Of a stretch of DNA of 64,000 nucleotides, positions 1 through 9,784 are shown piece by piece; the stretch's first letter is position 1, and each line of letters starts with the position of its first letter. The translations under genes were made by a program, and so were the position numbers. Below the pieces are notes generated by a model. It worked only from the letters and a program-made list of their open reading frames with translations, was not told the DNA's origin and searched no databases. The stretch is from Paramyrothecium sp. XJ0827 (lineage: Eukaryota; Ascomycota; Sordariomycetes; Hypocreales; Stachybotryaceae), in NCBI GenBank assembly GCA_020881915.1, contig JAJFPB010000004.1:2852001-2916000 (forward strand), given 5' to 3'.

Positions 1-993
1 GGTGAGGAGGTCGGTCAGTGCATTGCAGCCAGTCGACGGCGGTGAAAGTAGGTATCGTACCGTGTCAACCTCAACCTCAACCCTCGATCCCAATCTCAAT
101 CTCAAAACCCAACTACATTCATCCTCACACAGCACTCCATCTTTTCCTTCTCGGCCTCCTCCTCCTCATCCTTCCCTTTAGCTTGCCGTTCTGCCTCTCT
201 TCTCTTCACATCACATCACGAGACGCCCATATCACCACTTTTTGATACACGTACCCTCTCGTTGGCCCATCAAGCAAAAGCCTTTCGCCACCATAGTTTA
301 CTTGGCACATCGCATCTGCTTGTTCTCGACCGCGGGCCACTTTCTCCTCCATACTGAACCGCTTCTCAATCTGGTGAAACCCGTGTCTTTCCCTCCCTTT
401 CCCACCCGTCACCTCTTATTTCCTCCTTCCCTCCCCCCCTTTTTCCTTGCCGGCATCGTGACATTTTTCTACCCTCTGGTTATCGATCCAGCCGTTGTTG
501 TGCCTTCGCTGTGCACAATCACCCGGCCCACCGCGATCTAGTGACATCCCCGTCAAAAAGCAAACCGCATCGGTGCAGCCTTGGCGGACCCCAATTGGGT
601 TGGTCCCTGGATTCATCGTCAGATCCGCTTCCCGACCTCGGACGACGCTGCTCGTCACTGCTCTGGTTTCCCCAGAGCGCGCTCCCGACTGGACCTCAAG
701 AGCCGAACGATTTTGGCACCGCTGTGGAGGACATCGGGTGGAATTGAAAGAAAATAATAAAAAATTGAAAGATCGCATTTACCAAGTGGCTGGCCCTCGT
801 TGCGCCCACAGCAACTCGCACACGCGACACCACTGCCCTCGTCTGATCTACACCCATCGACAAACCCAGGCGCAGGAACCAGCCATTAAAACAAAAAAAA
901 CAAAAAAACAAATCGCACACACGATCCTGGACCACGCGCCAAGTATATACAGGACTCTCCTCTCCTCTCCTCTCCTCTGAAGCAGCAAACAAC
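1..993. other. intergenic stretch upstream of the first gene
   Basis: No credible coding region was found on either strand. The sequence is CT-rich, with long pyrimidine runs on the + strand, as is common in fungal promoters and 5' leaders. A TATA-like stretch (GTATATAC) lies at 943-950, about 45 bases before the ATG of the next gene. A pentanucleotide TCTCC tandem occupies about 956-978, right in front of that ATG. The left edge may hold regulatory sequence of a gene outside the window. Confidence 0.5.
956..978 (+). repeat. TCTCC pentanucleotide tandem
   Basis: Four to five copies of TCTCC end 15 bases before the start codon at 994. The tract is probably in the 5' untranslated leader of the hypothetical gene. 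It is a simple sequence repeat; no function can be assigned from the sequence. Confidence 0.8.
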
Positions 994-1686
994 ATGGCTG
1001 CCGCTGTTGTTGAACCCCAGCTTCCTCCAGAACCTCACATCCCCCCTCCCCCTCCCATGTCCACCTCCAAGCAGAACCGCATCCTCATCTGGCGCCGCGA
1101 AGTCGCCTCCGCCCTGCTTGACGACGCCGCTTCCAACGCCTCCAGCCATTCCTCCTCCACCACCGTAACCAGCTCCACGGCGACCACCGCCACCGGCGGC
1201 AGCCATCACCACGGCGCCGCAGCGGCCGCCCTGTCCCCCACCCTCGCCATCAACGCCGATTCACCCACCAGCTCCTTCTCCTCCGTCTCGCTGCCCTCGT
1301 CCCGCCCGCGCGCCCTGTGGAAGCGCCTGAGCAGGCGCCTGGCCATCCACCACGGGCCCGAGGCCGCCGTGCCGGTCGAATCCCCCCGGACCGCCATGTA
1401 CCGCGACAACCCGCCGGACGCTGCGCTCGCCCTCGAGGGGCTAACCGTCGTCGACAGCAATGGCGCGGAACGGGCTGACGGGCCGCCCGCGGCGGCAATT
1501 GCTCAAGACGCAGTTGCTGACCGCGACGGGAGGGACGAGCAGCAGCCGTTGGGCGCGGAGAGTAGCAGCGGCGGCCCTGACCGCGGGCTGCGCGATCGCC
1601 AGGAGAGACTGCAAAGGGCGGCAAGGTTGCTCGAACACGGGCCGAAGAAGGAGGAAATGGCACCCGTCGTCTCGGTCATAAATTGA
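994..1686 (+). CDS. hypothetical low-complexity protein
   Basis: This is a single-exon reading frame of 230 residues that I do not recognise. The N-terminus is proline-rich (IPPPPPM near residue 17). It is followed by a short charged segment around residues 28-45 (RILIWRREVASALLDD) that could form a helix. Residues 46-110 are a disordered Ser/Thr/Ala/His-rich stretch, followed by a basic patch around 112-125 (RPRALWKRLSRRL). The C-terminal third is charged, with a helical-looking segment (DRQERLQRAARLL) near 200. No signal peptide or membrane segment is visible. The start is the first ATG after the CT-rich leader. Support for the gene comes from its length, its high GC and third-position GC, and the promoter-like context. 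It is probably a poorly conserved fungal protein, and function is unknown. Confidence 0.6.
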   Translation: MAAAVVEPQLPPEPHIPPPPPMSTSKQNRILIWRREVASALLDDAASNASSHSSSTTVTSSTATTATGGSHHHGAAAAALSPTLAINADSPTSSFSSVSLPSSRPRALWKRLSRRLAIHHGPEAAVPVESPRTAMYRDNPPDAALALEGLTVVDSNGAERADGPPAAAIAQDAVADRDGRDEQQPLGAESSSGGPDRGLRDRQERLQRAARLLEHGPKKEEMAPVVSVIN

Positions 1687-2631
1687 GATGTGAGGGCGCC
1701 GCTCTCCACGACCCTAGGAAGAGGAGAGGAAGAAAGCAAGATGGGCCGACAATGAGAGCGGATGATGCGCATTCATTCCGCGTTTCTTCTTTTTTACTGT
1801 AATTTAGCGTGGGATTGGACACAGACTTTAATCGAGGGAAATCACCACAGGACGTGGGTTGATATGAGAATAATATGTAAACCTTTATTTCTTCATCATT
1901 AATGCATAACCTGGATCGTCAAAGCATCTAGAGAATTGCTCGCTCGTCAAGCCCCCCGGCGCCGCCACTCCCAGCCGGGCCAAATAAGGCTCCCGTCATC
2001 TTGTCAACACTTCCTTTCCGAACCTGCGTTCCAAGCAGTTGCCTGGATCCAAGGGGACGTCTCCGTGAGTTTGAGAGATGGAAACGAATGGGATGGGGCG
2101 AAGACGAGAGAGAGGGAAACAAGAGAATTCAAAGTGGTAAAAATGTACGCATAAGGGTAGAGGGGAACGAGGAATCAAGCGGGAAAATCTAACAGCCGGA
2201 CAGGGAACGAAATGACACGCACAGAAGACCTCATTTAATCAGAATGAAAACGGAACACGGGCAACGGATAAGATGGAGGGCGAGGTTTTTGTTGTTTTTC
2301 TTTACTGCTAGCGAGGGCCCTTTCCGGGGTCGGCGAAGGCGAACCCTCCCTAGCTGAACGGACGAGTAAAGAGAAGGCAAAAAAGAGAAGAAAAATAAAA
2401 ATCCATGCCGCGCATTTTCCGTAAATGAGCCCATTCCGTGCAATCCGTTCCCCTTTGCTACAACAAGCAACGCATTGCGCATGGCGCCGATATCACCAGC
2501 CAGCCGGCCTTAGGCGAGAAACCCAGCCATCTCTGAGCCGTCAGCTATGAGCCGGGGCTAGAGTTACTGGGAGGGATCGCATCTCCGGTTCCATTATGCC
2601 GGGATGCCCATGGTATCGAGTCGTGACGAAC
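1687..2631. other. intergenic stretch between convergent genes
   Basis: These 945 bases separate the 3' ends of the hypothetical gene (+) and the 14-3-3 gene (-). The short open frames here are not supported by composition or similarity. The stretch probably holds the two 3' untranslated regions. I see no RNA gene or repeat. Confidence 0.5.
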
Positions 2632-3939
2632 TTAAGAAGCAGCGGCGGGAGCCGGCTCCTCGGCCTTGGGCTCCTCCTTGGGGGCAGCCTCGGCGCCCTC
2701 GGCGGGCTGAGCCTTGGGAGCTTCAGCAGGGGCGGCGCCCTCGGCATCGGCGCTGTCGGACGAGGTCCAGAGGGTCAGGTTGTCACGCAGGAGCTGCATG
2801 ATGAGAGTGCTGTCACGGTAAGACTCCTCGGACAGAGAGTCGAGCTCGGCAATGGCATCATCGAAAGCCTGCTTGGCAAGATGGCAAGCACGGTCGGGCG
2901 AGTTCAGAATCTCGTAGTAGAAGACGGAGAAGTTCAGGGCAAGACCAAGGCGGATGGGGTGGGTAGGGGTCAGCTCAGTCTGGGCGACATCGGTTGCGCT
3001 CTACGGGAGGCACACGGGTTAGTGGCATGAAAGGGCAACGGGGAGCTTCGTCTCACCTTGTAGGCCTCGTGGGCAGCAGTGGCAGCGACCTTGCGCTTCT
3101 CGCCAGAGGCGAACTCGGCAAGATAACGGTGGTAGTCACCCTTCCTGCAAGTTGACGGGGTGGTTAGTACATGAGAGATTCGAGGGCCACAGAAGTGTCG
3201 CGGACGCCTCCGCGCGATTGGGAACATACATCTTGTGGTAGAAGACCTTGGACTCGCCGGTGGCAGCGTTGGGGATGAGGCTCTGGTCGAGGACGTCGAG
3301 GACATCCTGGCAGACCTTCTCGAGCTCGGTCTCGATCTTGCTGCGGTACTCCTTGATGGTGGAGACGTGCTTGTCGGAGCCCTTGGACTCCTCCTTCTGC
3401 TCGATGGAGGAAATGATGCGCCACGAGGCACGGCGGGTGCCGACGACGTTCTTGTAGGCAACGCTGAGGAGGTTGCGCTCGTCGACGGTCAGCTCACCGC
3501 CAACCTCGGCCACCTTCTTCATGTAGGTGACCATCTCATCGTAGCGCTCGGCCTGCTCGCAGAGGCGAGCAAGGAAGGTGTTGCTGTTGGAACATCGGTC
3601 AACATCAGTCTGAAAGGGCGGGATCGGTGGGGTCGAGGAGCCTGCATGTGCACAAACCTTTCACGCTAGAGCGGACAGGACGTTAGCCATGCATTCAACG
3701 ACAAAAGGGCAAGATGTTGCAAAGACATGAATCGGGTAGAGCTGTACAGCCATGGGAAATCCGAGCGAGGAGGATGTGGTACGGGCAGGCAGCGGTGTTG
3801 AGGGCTAAGGTCTTGATGGCTGTCTGAGGGGTTACGTGGGCTGGGCCGAGCTGGGCTTCAAGGCGGGCGAGGCGAGACTTGGTGGAAATTCGAGAGGGAA
3901 GAATGAAGCGCATGACGGAGAACATACCTCGTTAGCCAT
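2632..3939 (-). CDS. BMH1: 14-3-3 protein
   Basis: This is a phosphoserine/phosphothreonine-binding adaptor of signalling, cell cycle and metabolism, active in cytosol and nucleus as a dimer. Exons on the minus strand are 3939-3928, 3665-3658, 3583-3230, 3144-3057 and 3000-2632, giving 276 residues. Family landmarks are plain: [14 protein letters not shown] near residue 13, [41 protein letters not shown], and the long block from [20 protein letters not shown] to [12 protein letters not shown]. The C-terminal tail is acidic, Ala/Pro/Glu-rich and variable, as in fungal Bmh proteins. The first coding exon has only 12 bases (MANE). The second is an 8-base microexon, needed to restore the frame into [13 protein letters not shown]-rich promoter lies on its coding strand. 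The assignment is firm; which yeast paralogue it matches is not meaningful. Confidence 0.95.
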
Positions 3940-6266
3940 GATGGAGAGAAAATAGGATTCGGAAGTTGAGGGAGTGGGTTGGTGGTTGTAAAAGTTGCGA
4001 AGGCGTTCGTGGGGATAAGGGGTTAAACGGGCGAGGTGGGAAGGTGGGAGGTTGTGGATGACGCGGGATGAGGCGCTGAGAATTGGGGGATGGTGTTTAT
4101 ATTTTGGTTTTTTTCAATGGTCACTTTGGGGGCTGCGGCGACCACCAGAGAGCGGACGTGGGATGCTGCGCTGGCCAGGAAGGAGAGGTACCTTTTGCAC
4201 CTGGGCCTCCTGGAACACAGAAGAGGGACTCCCCATCCACAGTGACTGCTTGTAGCAGTGGGAAGGGGGGGAGAGCAGTTTTCGAGGAGGCGGGGCCCAC
4301 TACGGTACCACTGGATCCTGGTGCTGGGTGCTGGGTGCTGGGTGCTCGAAGTGCTGATGCTTGTTACCGACCTGGAGGTACCTTACCTGAGCCGTTGCTG
4401 CAATTACTGTACCAGGGTACTTCAGGTAGCTGGCGCTGCCAGGTGAGCGCCAAGTGAGATTGTGGTTTCGCTCCCGATACTAATTTGGTCGTACCTTTGG
4501 GCGGGGGGAGAACAGTCCTACACCACTTACCTTACCGGGAGGGGCAGCACCAGGTGCCACAGAACGCTCTATCGGCGGCTTCCCGCCTAGCGATAGAACT
4601 GGGGCAACTCTCACGGTGGGCGTACGGAAACTGGAAGAAGCAAGACTTGGGGTGGGAGTGCGGCCGGCCAACGCGCGAGAACAATGAGTACGGCATGCAT
4701 GCCCACCCAAGGTAGCGCGGGGAGGGGAGGGGAGGGGAGGAAAAAACTCATACAGTTTGCTATCAATTCTGCCTCGTCCAAGTTTTTGCCAGGATTGTGC
4801 CATTGACATGTGCGTTGTATGAGTGATCTCTCTCCGGTACCTCACCTTGCCGTGGAATTCTCCAGTCTGCGGGAGTACCTCTGGTTGAGGTCCCGCACTA
4901 GCGATGACCAGTACTTTCGGCGCAGTGCATCATTACCGTTGCTTTTGGGGGAGCACTTGGAGACGTGAACAAACAATCCCAGCGAGGAGCCCCTATGTTT
5001 ATATGATCGAAAACTCTGAAGAAGAATTTTCCGGCCCCCAAACGCAAACCTGGACGTCGTCGTCGTGGAGTTTTGCCTGCTCAGAATCCACTATACTGTA
5101 GGGGGCCGGCTCGAGCTGGCACTTGAAAATTGGGTAGCGTCTCCGGTACCTCTTCCCGCACGCCTGAGGGTTTGCGCTCGGTACCTTAGTCCTGGGATCC
5201 CATGGGCGCCATGCGAACCTTTCCCGCTACAGACGCGTGCTCCTTGTGATTTCCTACGCCATCTTTGCTTCTTTGCCGGGTCACAGGGCGCGTTTGATGA
5301 TTGTGCTGGCGTTGCAAGCAGGCTGCTTCCGCTGACGAAGCAGACGGCAGCAGGTCAATCCAAGTGGATGGTGTTTGCAGGCATGAAAACTTCGAGCGAA
5401 CTGGAGTGTTCCCGATACCCCTACCCATGCCTCACCTCACACCTCGACCCACCGATATGGGCAAGCCTTGTGACATTTCGAGGTGGGCGGTGCAGTCTAG
5501 ATCTTCCTTGAGGCAGATCATTCGCTCCCCTTTGTTGTGCAGCCTGATGGGCTACCCGTAAACGGATCACCGGGAGCAAAGATGGCAAGAGAACAAACCA
5601 CAGCAAGCAAACGGACAAAAACTCCGACGGCATTGCTCACTTACAAGACTGGGAATGACCAAATACCCAACGGGATAACCAAACCTGCTCGAGTCAGACT
5701 TGAGGGGAGGCTGAAGCTCCTCACGTACCTTTCCGACACACCAATTAATCAAGTTTTGCTCTCCTCGGGGGCCATGGCCGCGTGATCGCGTGGCCACAGC
5801 AGCCATGAAAGCACAAGATGCTAGCCAAATGGTGCTGCGGTCCAAGCGCTGAGCATAAGCCCTACGATTTGATCACATACAAAAGCCTGCTGGGCTGGGC
5901 TGGGCTGTTGATGAGACAGGTCTGTCCCCCGGCGGCTAGTGCGCGCCTAGCTACGGTCCATCGAACAGCAGCTTCGGAGAAAGGCGAAGGGATCTAGAGC
6001 CAGAGAGCTGAGGTGAAGGCCAGGTAGGGATCCGCCCGTTTCCTGTTCCCCGCCCACTTTTGACCAGCGCATTTGCCGCTCTATGCCTCCACCAGAAAAA
6101 ACAAAACAACAACAACAAAATGCGTCAGTGATACGTGGCGCATGGATGCACTTGTTGACAGGCCAGCACGCACGCCCTGGGTGAAACCAACTCTGATCGA
6201 GGTGACCTGCCGTTTGCCTCCGGGCTGCCGTTCCAATATTCGTCACGAAACCGGCTGAAGATGGCA
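3940..6266. other. intergenic stretch upstream of 14-3-3
   Basis: No supportable gene is visible; the open frames are short and without recognisable domains. The part next to 3940 is the 14-3-3 promoter and leader. It contains several AGGTACCT-type motifs (for example 4187-4194 and 4374-4381), a TGCTGGG tandem around 4319-4345 and a G-run tract at 4718-4740. The rest is featureless to me until the MITE-like element at 6267. Confidence 0.5.
4718..4740 (+). repeat. GGGGA tandem, possible G-quadruplex
   Basis: Four consecutive GGGGA units followed by GG give four runs of G separated by single A. This satisfies the usual pattern for an intramolecular G-quadruplex on the + strand. It lies about 780 bases upstream of the 14-3-3 start codon. 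Confidence 0.6.
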
Positions 6267-6488
6267 AGCGGTTAGCAAAAAGCAATACCGTAAATCAGGA
6301 ATCTACCAAAGGTGTTAGTGACTACTTCTACCTAGATTCTTACAAGATTCTATTTGAATAGATGAATAAATAAAATAAATAGTAGAAAATATTCTTTTAA
6401 CGAATACAATAGATATTTCAAAGGTTTAATCATTATTTACCATATTTACTAGATTTTACTTTGCGACCTGCGGTTTTTGATCGCCGCT
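6267..6488. mobile_element. MITE-like degenerate inverted-repeat element, copy A
   Basis: This 222-base, very AT-rich block is flanked by GC-richer DNA. It starts AGCGGTTAGC and ends GATCGCCGCT, so the tips are imperfect inverted repeats of about 30 bases. It aligns along its whole length with a second block at 55304-55550: shared tips, the same AAATAGTA core, the CAAAGGTTTA and ATTTACTA segments, and the right-end GCGGTTTTT. Differences near the right end are mostly C/T or A/G, as expected after RIP or long decay. There is no coding capacity. GATGGC occurs just outside both ends, possibly a degraded target-site duplication offset by one base. Confidence 0.6.
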
Positions 6489-7356
6489 TGGATGGCTGCA
6501 ACGGCGAGCTGTGCCTCGTGAACGAGCAACCTATGCACCTGAACCTAATTCAAACCAGGCCACATCATCTCCGATACCTGGCAAATGATATGCCGCAAAG
6601 CACGAAACAGCAGCGTTATTCCCTCGTGATCTCCAGTCTCCTCGCCTCCTCGCCTCCCTGGCTTCCTCAGGCTCCCTGTGAACATGTGAATACGTCCAAT
6701 GGGAAGGGAAGGAAAGTCGCCTATGACTCACGGCGACAGCCACATCACTGTTGCTTTCTGTTGTTTGCCTATCCTGAGGGGGGGGTTGCTTATCGTCCAA
6801 GATTTTCCTTCCAGTCGGTTATCCCTCTGGCCATGCGCTGTCCTGGATTGTGCCATCCGAACCGACCGACTCGATACCAATCATGCTCATATGAGAGCTC
6901 CACACTGAGTAGTTCCTTTTGTCATTGGCAACCACTCATCCAGCAGAGAGGTAACCTAGCAATGCCTAGCCAATCTTTCCACTGCGCCGAAATCCTTGCC
7001 CTGGCAACTCGACACCAAGGAGCATCGTAATTTCTTCTCCGGAACGGCAGGCCAATAACATTGACTTGTACATGGGATGGCCTCTCGGTCTATCTTTGAC
7101 CTCTAATTACTGATTTTGAAACAAGAACGCTCCGGCTTTCCCTAGTCGAGTATGCGACGAACAAACTGGCATCACTAATCTTAACGAACATGGGTCTGAT
7201 TGAGCGAATATCAGTTGATTGACTTTGTTCCAAAAAAATGTATTACAAACCGAAGCGTATGATCTCAGTTTCGTCTCCAAATGAACCTGAACGGAATAAT
7301 ACAGATCGCTCGCTGTTATTGTACACCAAAGTTGAGTATAACTTCGTTTTTACGAA
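6489..7356. other. intergenic stretch downstream of the lipase gene
   Basis: No gene is supported here. The open frame at 6461-7030 (+) starts inside the MITE-like element, has no domain and shows no coding-like composition. The stretch next to 7357 should contain the 3' untranslated region of the lipase gene. Confidence 0.45.
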
Positions 7357-8556
7357 TTAAAGCTCCGATGGCTCGGAAGCTGCCGCACCCCCGCGGCCCC
7401 AATTTGCTGGGTCTCCTCCGGGTACGCATAGACCAAGTCTCCAGAAATAATCTCGGTGCGCAAAGAAGAGTTGCCACAGCTTAAACCTTGTAGGTAAGCC
7501 GATGCCTGTCGTCGCCGACTCATCAGGGGAGTCGAACTGTTGGAGGTGCTGCAAAACGCTGCGGTACTCGTCGTCACCACCGGCGCTACAAGCTGGATCG
7601 GCGTCCCCGACACAATATTGCAGGTCCTCTTCCGTTGGAGAAAGATCTTGCTTAGATATGTATATCTCCCCAGCATGGGACGTGAACCCCCACTCCGTCA
7701 AAGGCAGCAGAGGGATAGGGTCCTCCTTGTGAGTCACGCGTCGATAGGATTGTTGCTCGGGGCTGTCATCCTCACCAAGACCGAAGACCTCATCGATGAA
7801 GTGGGCGAGATTGATGTTCCCGACGCGTGGCTCACCAAAAGTCGTGATGCTCACATCCTCCCAGCCAAGAGAGACTTTCATTTCCAAGGCCGCGAGACAG
7901 GCTACAGCGCCACCAAGACTATGACCTACCAAGCGAATTGGATAGGTAGGATACTGGGCCTTCAGCACCTTGAGTTCTGGCAGCACAAGCTCTCTTGCGT
8001 TACGCCACGACTCCAGGAAGCCCATGTGTGCAGTGCAGTTGTTGCACTGATGGGCCGGCTTCTGCGGGTGTTTGCCGCCATTGTCTGGCGAAGGGTAAGG
8101 GACGTATGATTGAGGGATCGTGCTGAGATCAACAATCGTGTTCGAGATACTGTAGGTGCCTCGAAAGGCAACGATGATGGCGCCATGATCTCCGACCTGA
8201 CACTCCCTCCCAGCATCGTCGCGGTCGGGCGGCGTTCCATGGTCGACGGCGATGTAGCCGCAGCTGTCACTCAAGAGTAAACCGGTATTCCATGTGGTGA
8301 CGAGCGAGAGAGCCGGAAATTCGTTGCAGCGCGACACACACTCGAAGGGCTTCCCAATCCCCGTGGACCCGATGCAGTAGGCAATATCGACTAGTCTTGC
8401 CAGGCGCTCGAGGCTTGCGAACATCGGAGTAGAAACTGACTTGGTCGTCAACGGCCGATTGTTGCCCAGGACGTGCTGCTCAACTGACACGGCACGGACA
8501 AGGACATTGCCTAGTGCAAGTAGTTGTAGGCAATAGGTGATGGCGAGTCGCCACAT
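7357..8556 (-). CDS. secreted class-3 lipase (triacylglycerol lipase-like)
   Basis: This enzyme hydrolyses lipid esters, probably outside the cell. It is a single exon of 399 residues. The N-terminus is hydrophobic (LAITYCLQLLALGNVLV, residues 4-20), consistent with a signal peptide. Class-3 lipase landmarks appear in order: FRGT (131-134), the nucleophile elbow GHSLGG with Ser213, FGEPRVGN (240-247), Asp279 in HKEDP and His294 in SHAGEIYI. This gives a complete Ser-Asp-His triad. Several cysteines (including C73/C77, C171/C174 and C315/C323) suggest disulfides. The C-terminal HRDYFWRLGLCVPG block is typical of fungal secreted members. The neighbour at 9188-9784 is also secreted and on the same strand, about 630 bases upstream, but no co-regulation is shown. 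Substrate preference cannot be read from the sequence. Confidence 0.9.
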   Translation of the reverse strand: MWRLAITYCLQLLALGNVLVRAVSVEQHVLGNNRPLTTKSVSTPMFASLERLARLVDIAYCIGSTGIGKPFECVSRCNEFPALSLVTTWNTGLLLSDSCGYIAVDHGTPPDRDDAGRECQVGDHGAIIVAFRGTYSISNTIVDLSTIPQSYVPYPSPDNGGKHPQKPAHQCNNCTAHMGFLESWRNARELVLPELKVLKAQYPTYPIRLVGHSLGGAVACLAALEMKVSLGWEDVSITTFGEPRVGNINLAHFIDEVFGLGEDDSPEQQSYRRVTHKEDPIPLLPLTEWGFTSHAGEIYISKQDLSPTEEDLQYCVGDADPACSAGGDDEYRSVLQHLQQFDSPDESATTGIGLPTRFKLWQLFFAHRDYFWRLGLCVPGGDPANWGRGGAAASEPSEL

Positions 8557-9187
8557 CGTGAATTATGGTTGGGTCGAGTTGGAAGTGTAGCGCTGTTCGT
8601 GATGGTGATACATTGCATATATGGGCGACCAAGCGGTTGACCGCGTTGTTCCTCGCACACTGAACCATGCGCAGTATCACGAGGACGGCATCAAGAAGCC
8701 CCAGCAGAATCAATGCATGCTAGAAATCGTTGTGCCAGACAGTTAGGACATGTTTCAATGGCGGCGGCGAAATGCATGAGTCGCAATGTCTACGATGGCC
8801 CTGATTTAAGCAGGGGTCCCGTGAGGTGAGGTCATGAGAACAAGTGTTGGGGCCGCTTTGAGTACAAGGTGCCTCGGGCGGGCGGTACCTGGCTCAACAG
8901 GGTGTGGCTGGGGGATCAGCCCGGTACCCCTGCGCAATTGGCGGAACATCGGGTACAGCCAGCTACGACCACAACAGGTTAACACCGATTGAGAATATGT
9001 CGACTTCAAACGCCATGTTGAGCTTCACTTTTCATGCGATGAGCGAATATCAAATGGTTCGCATACTGTTAATTTTAGGGCACTGATGCTGAAGGGTGTA
9101 TTGCAAAAAGAAACCTGGCGTCGTGCCCTCTAACATGTGCAGCTATGGCCAGAGGGCATGTCTGCGACGTCCGCACGATATCCTCCA
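8557..9187. other. intergenic stretch between two secreted-protein genes
   Basis: These 631 bases contain the promoter of the lipase gene and the 3' end of the small secreted protein gene. There are two GGTACC-type motifs (near 8885 and 8921). Nothing else is recognisable. Confidence 0.5.
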
Positions 9188-9784
9188 CTAAGCCGCCCTC
9201 ATCATCTTGAGCATGGTCGGATCTGTCACCGGGTTGAGACTCGTGTATCGTGAAGTATACTCTGTAGCATTTCCAGAGCAAGTCCCGCCGGTCCCGTTGC
9301 AGACCAGCGGAACATTGAGGACGCCAGAGACTTGGTAGTCAGGAACGCTGCAGTAGTTCAGCAAACAAGGTCACAAAAACTGAAGATGCGCCGGGGAAAC
9401 ATACCCATCGGATCCTGGGCAAAGTCTTTGGATCATCCAAAGATTCTTCTTGTCATCCTCCCAGATGAACTTGACGTCGCGGTTCTCACAAGGGTATCTG
9501 GGTTCGAGGCCCGGGGGCGTGGTCGAAACAGAACTCGAATTGAATTCGCAAAACGTCGTCACGGCGTTATTGTCCTCGAAGAAGGTGAAGTTGAACGACT
9601 GCAGCGTCGCACCCGTATCGTTGGACTTGGCCGTGAACTTGCTGATCTGGAAATCGTTGGGGAAATTGCACCCGGCCTGCTCTGCCATTGTCCGGAGAGC
9701 AACGGGAGGACTGTACGCCAATGTGTTGATCGAGGCAGCCAATGCCACAGGCAAAGCGACGAGACTCAGTAGGTTGAAGTGCAT
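9188..9784 (-). CDS. small secreted cysteine-containing protein
   Basis: Exons at 9784-9405 and 9347-9188, with a 57-base GTATGT...CAG intron, give 179 residues. A clear signal peptide (MHFNLLSLVALPVALAAS) precedes a mature part with six cysteines and several N-glycosylation sequons (NDT, NFT, NSS, NGT, NAT). Without splicing the frame runs into the intron; joining gives PGSDGVPDYQVSG and a stop at 9188, and keeps two further cysteines (VCNG, GTCSG). The alternating beta-strand look (FQISKFTAKS...LQSFNFTFFEDN...TTFCEF) resembles fungal AA1-like/Alt a 1-like secreted proteins. That is an impression from pattern, not a demonstrated match. It may be an effector-like or wall-associated protein; no activity can be assigned. 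Confidence 0.75.
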
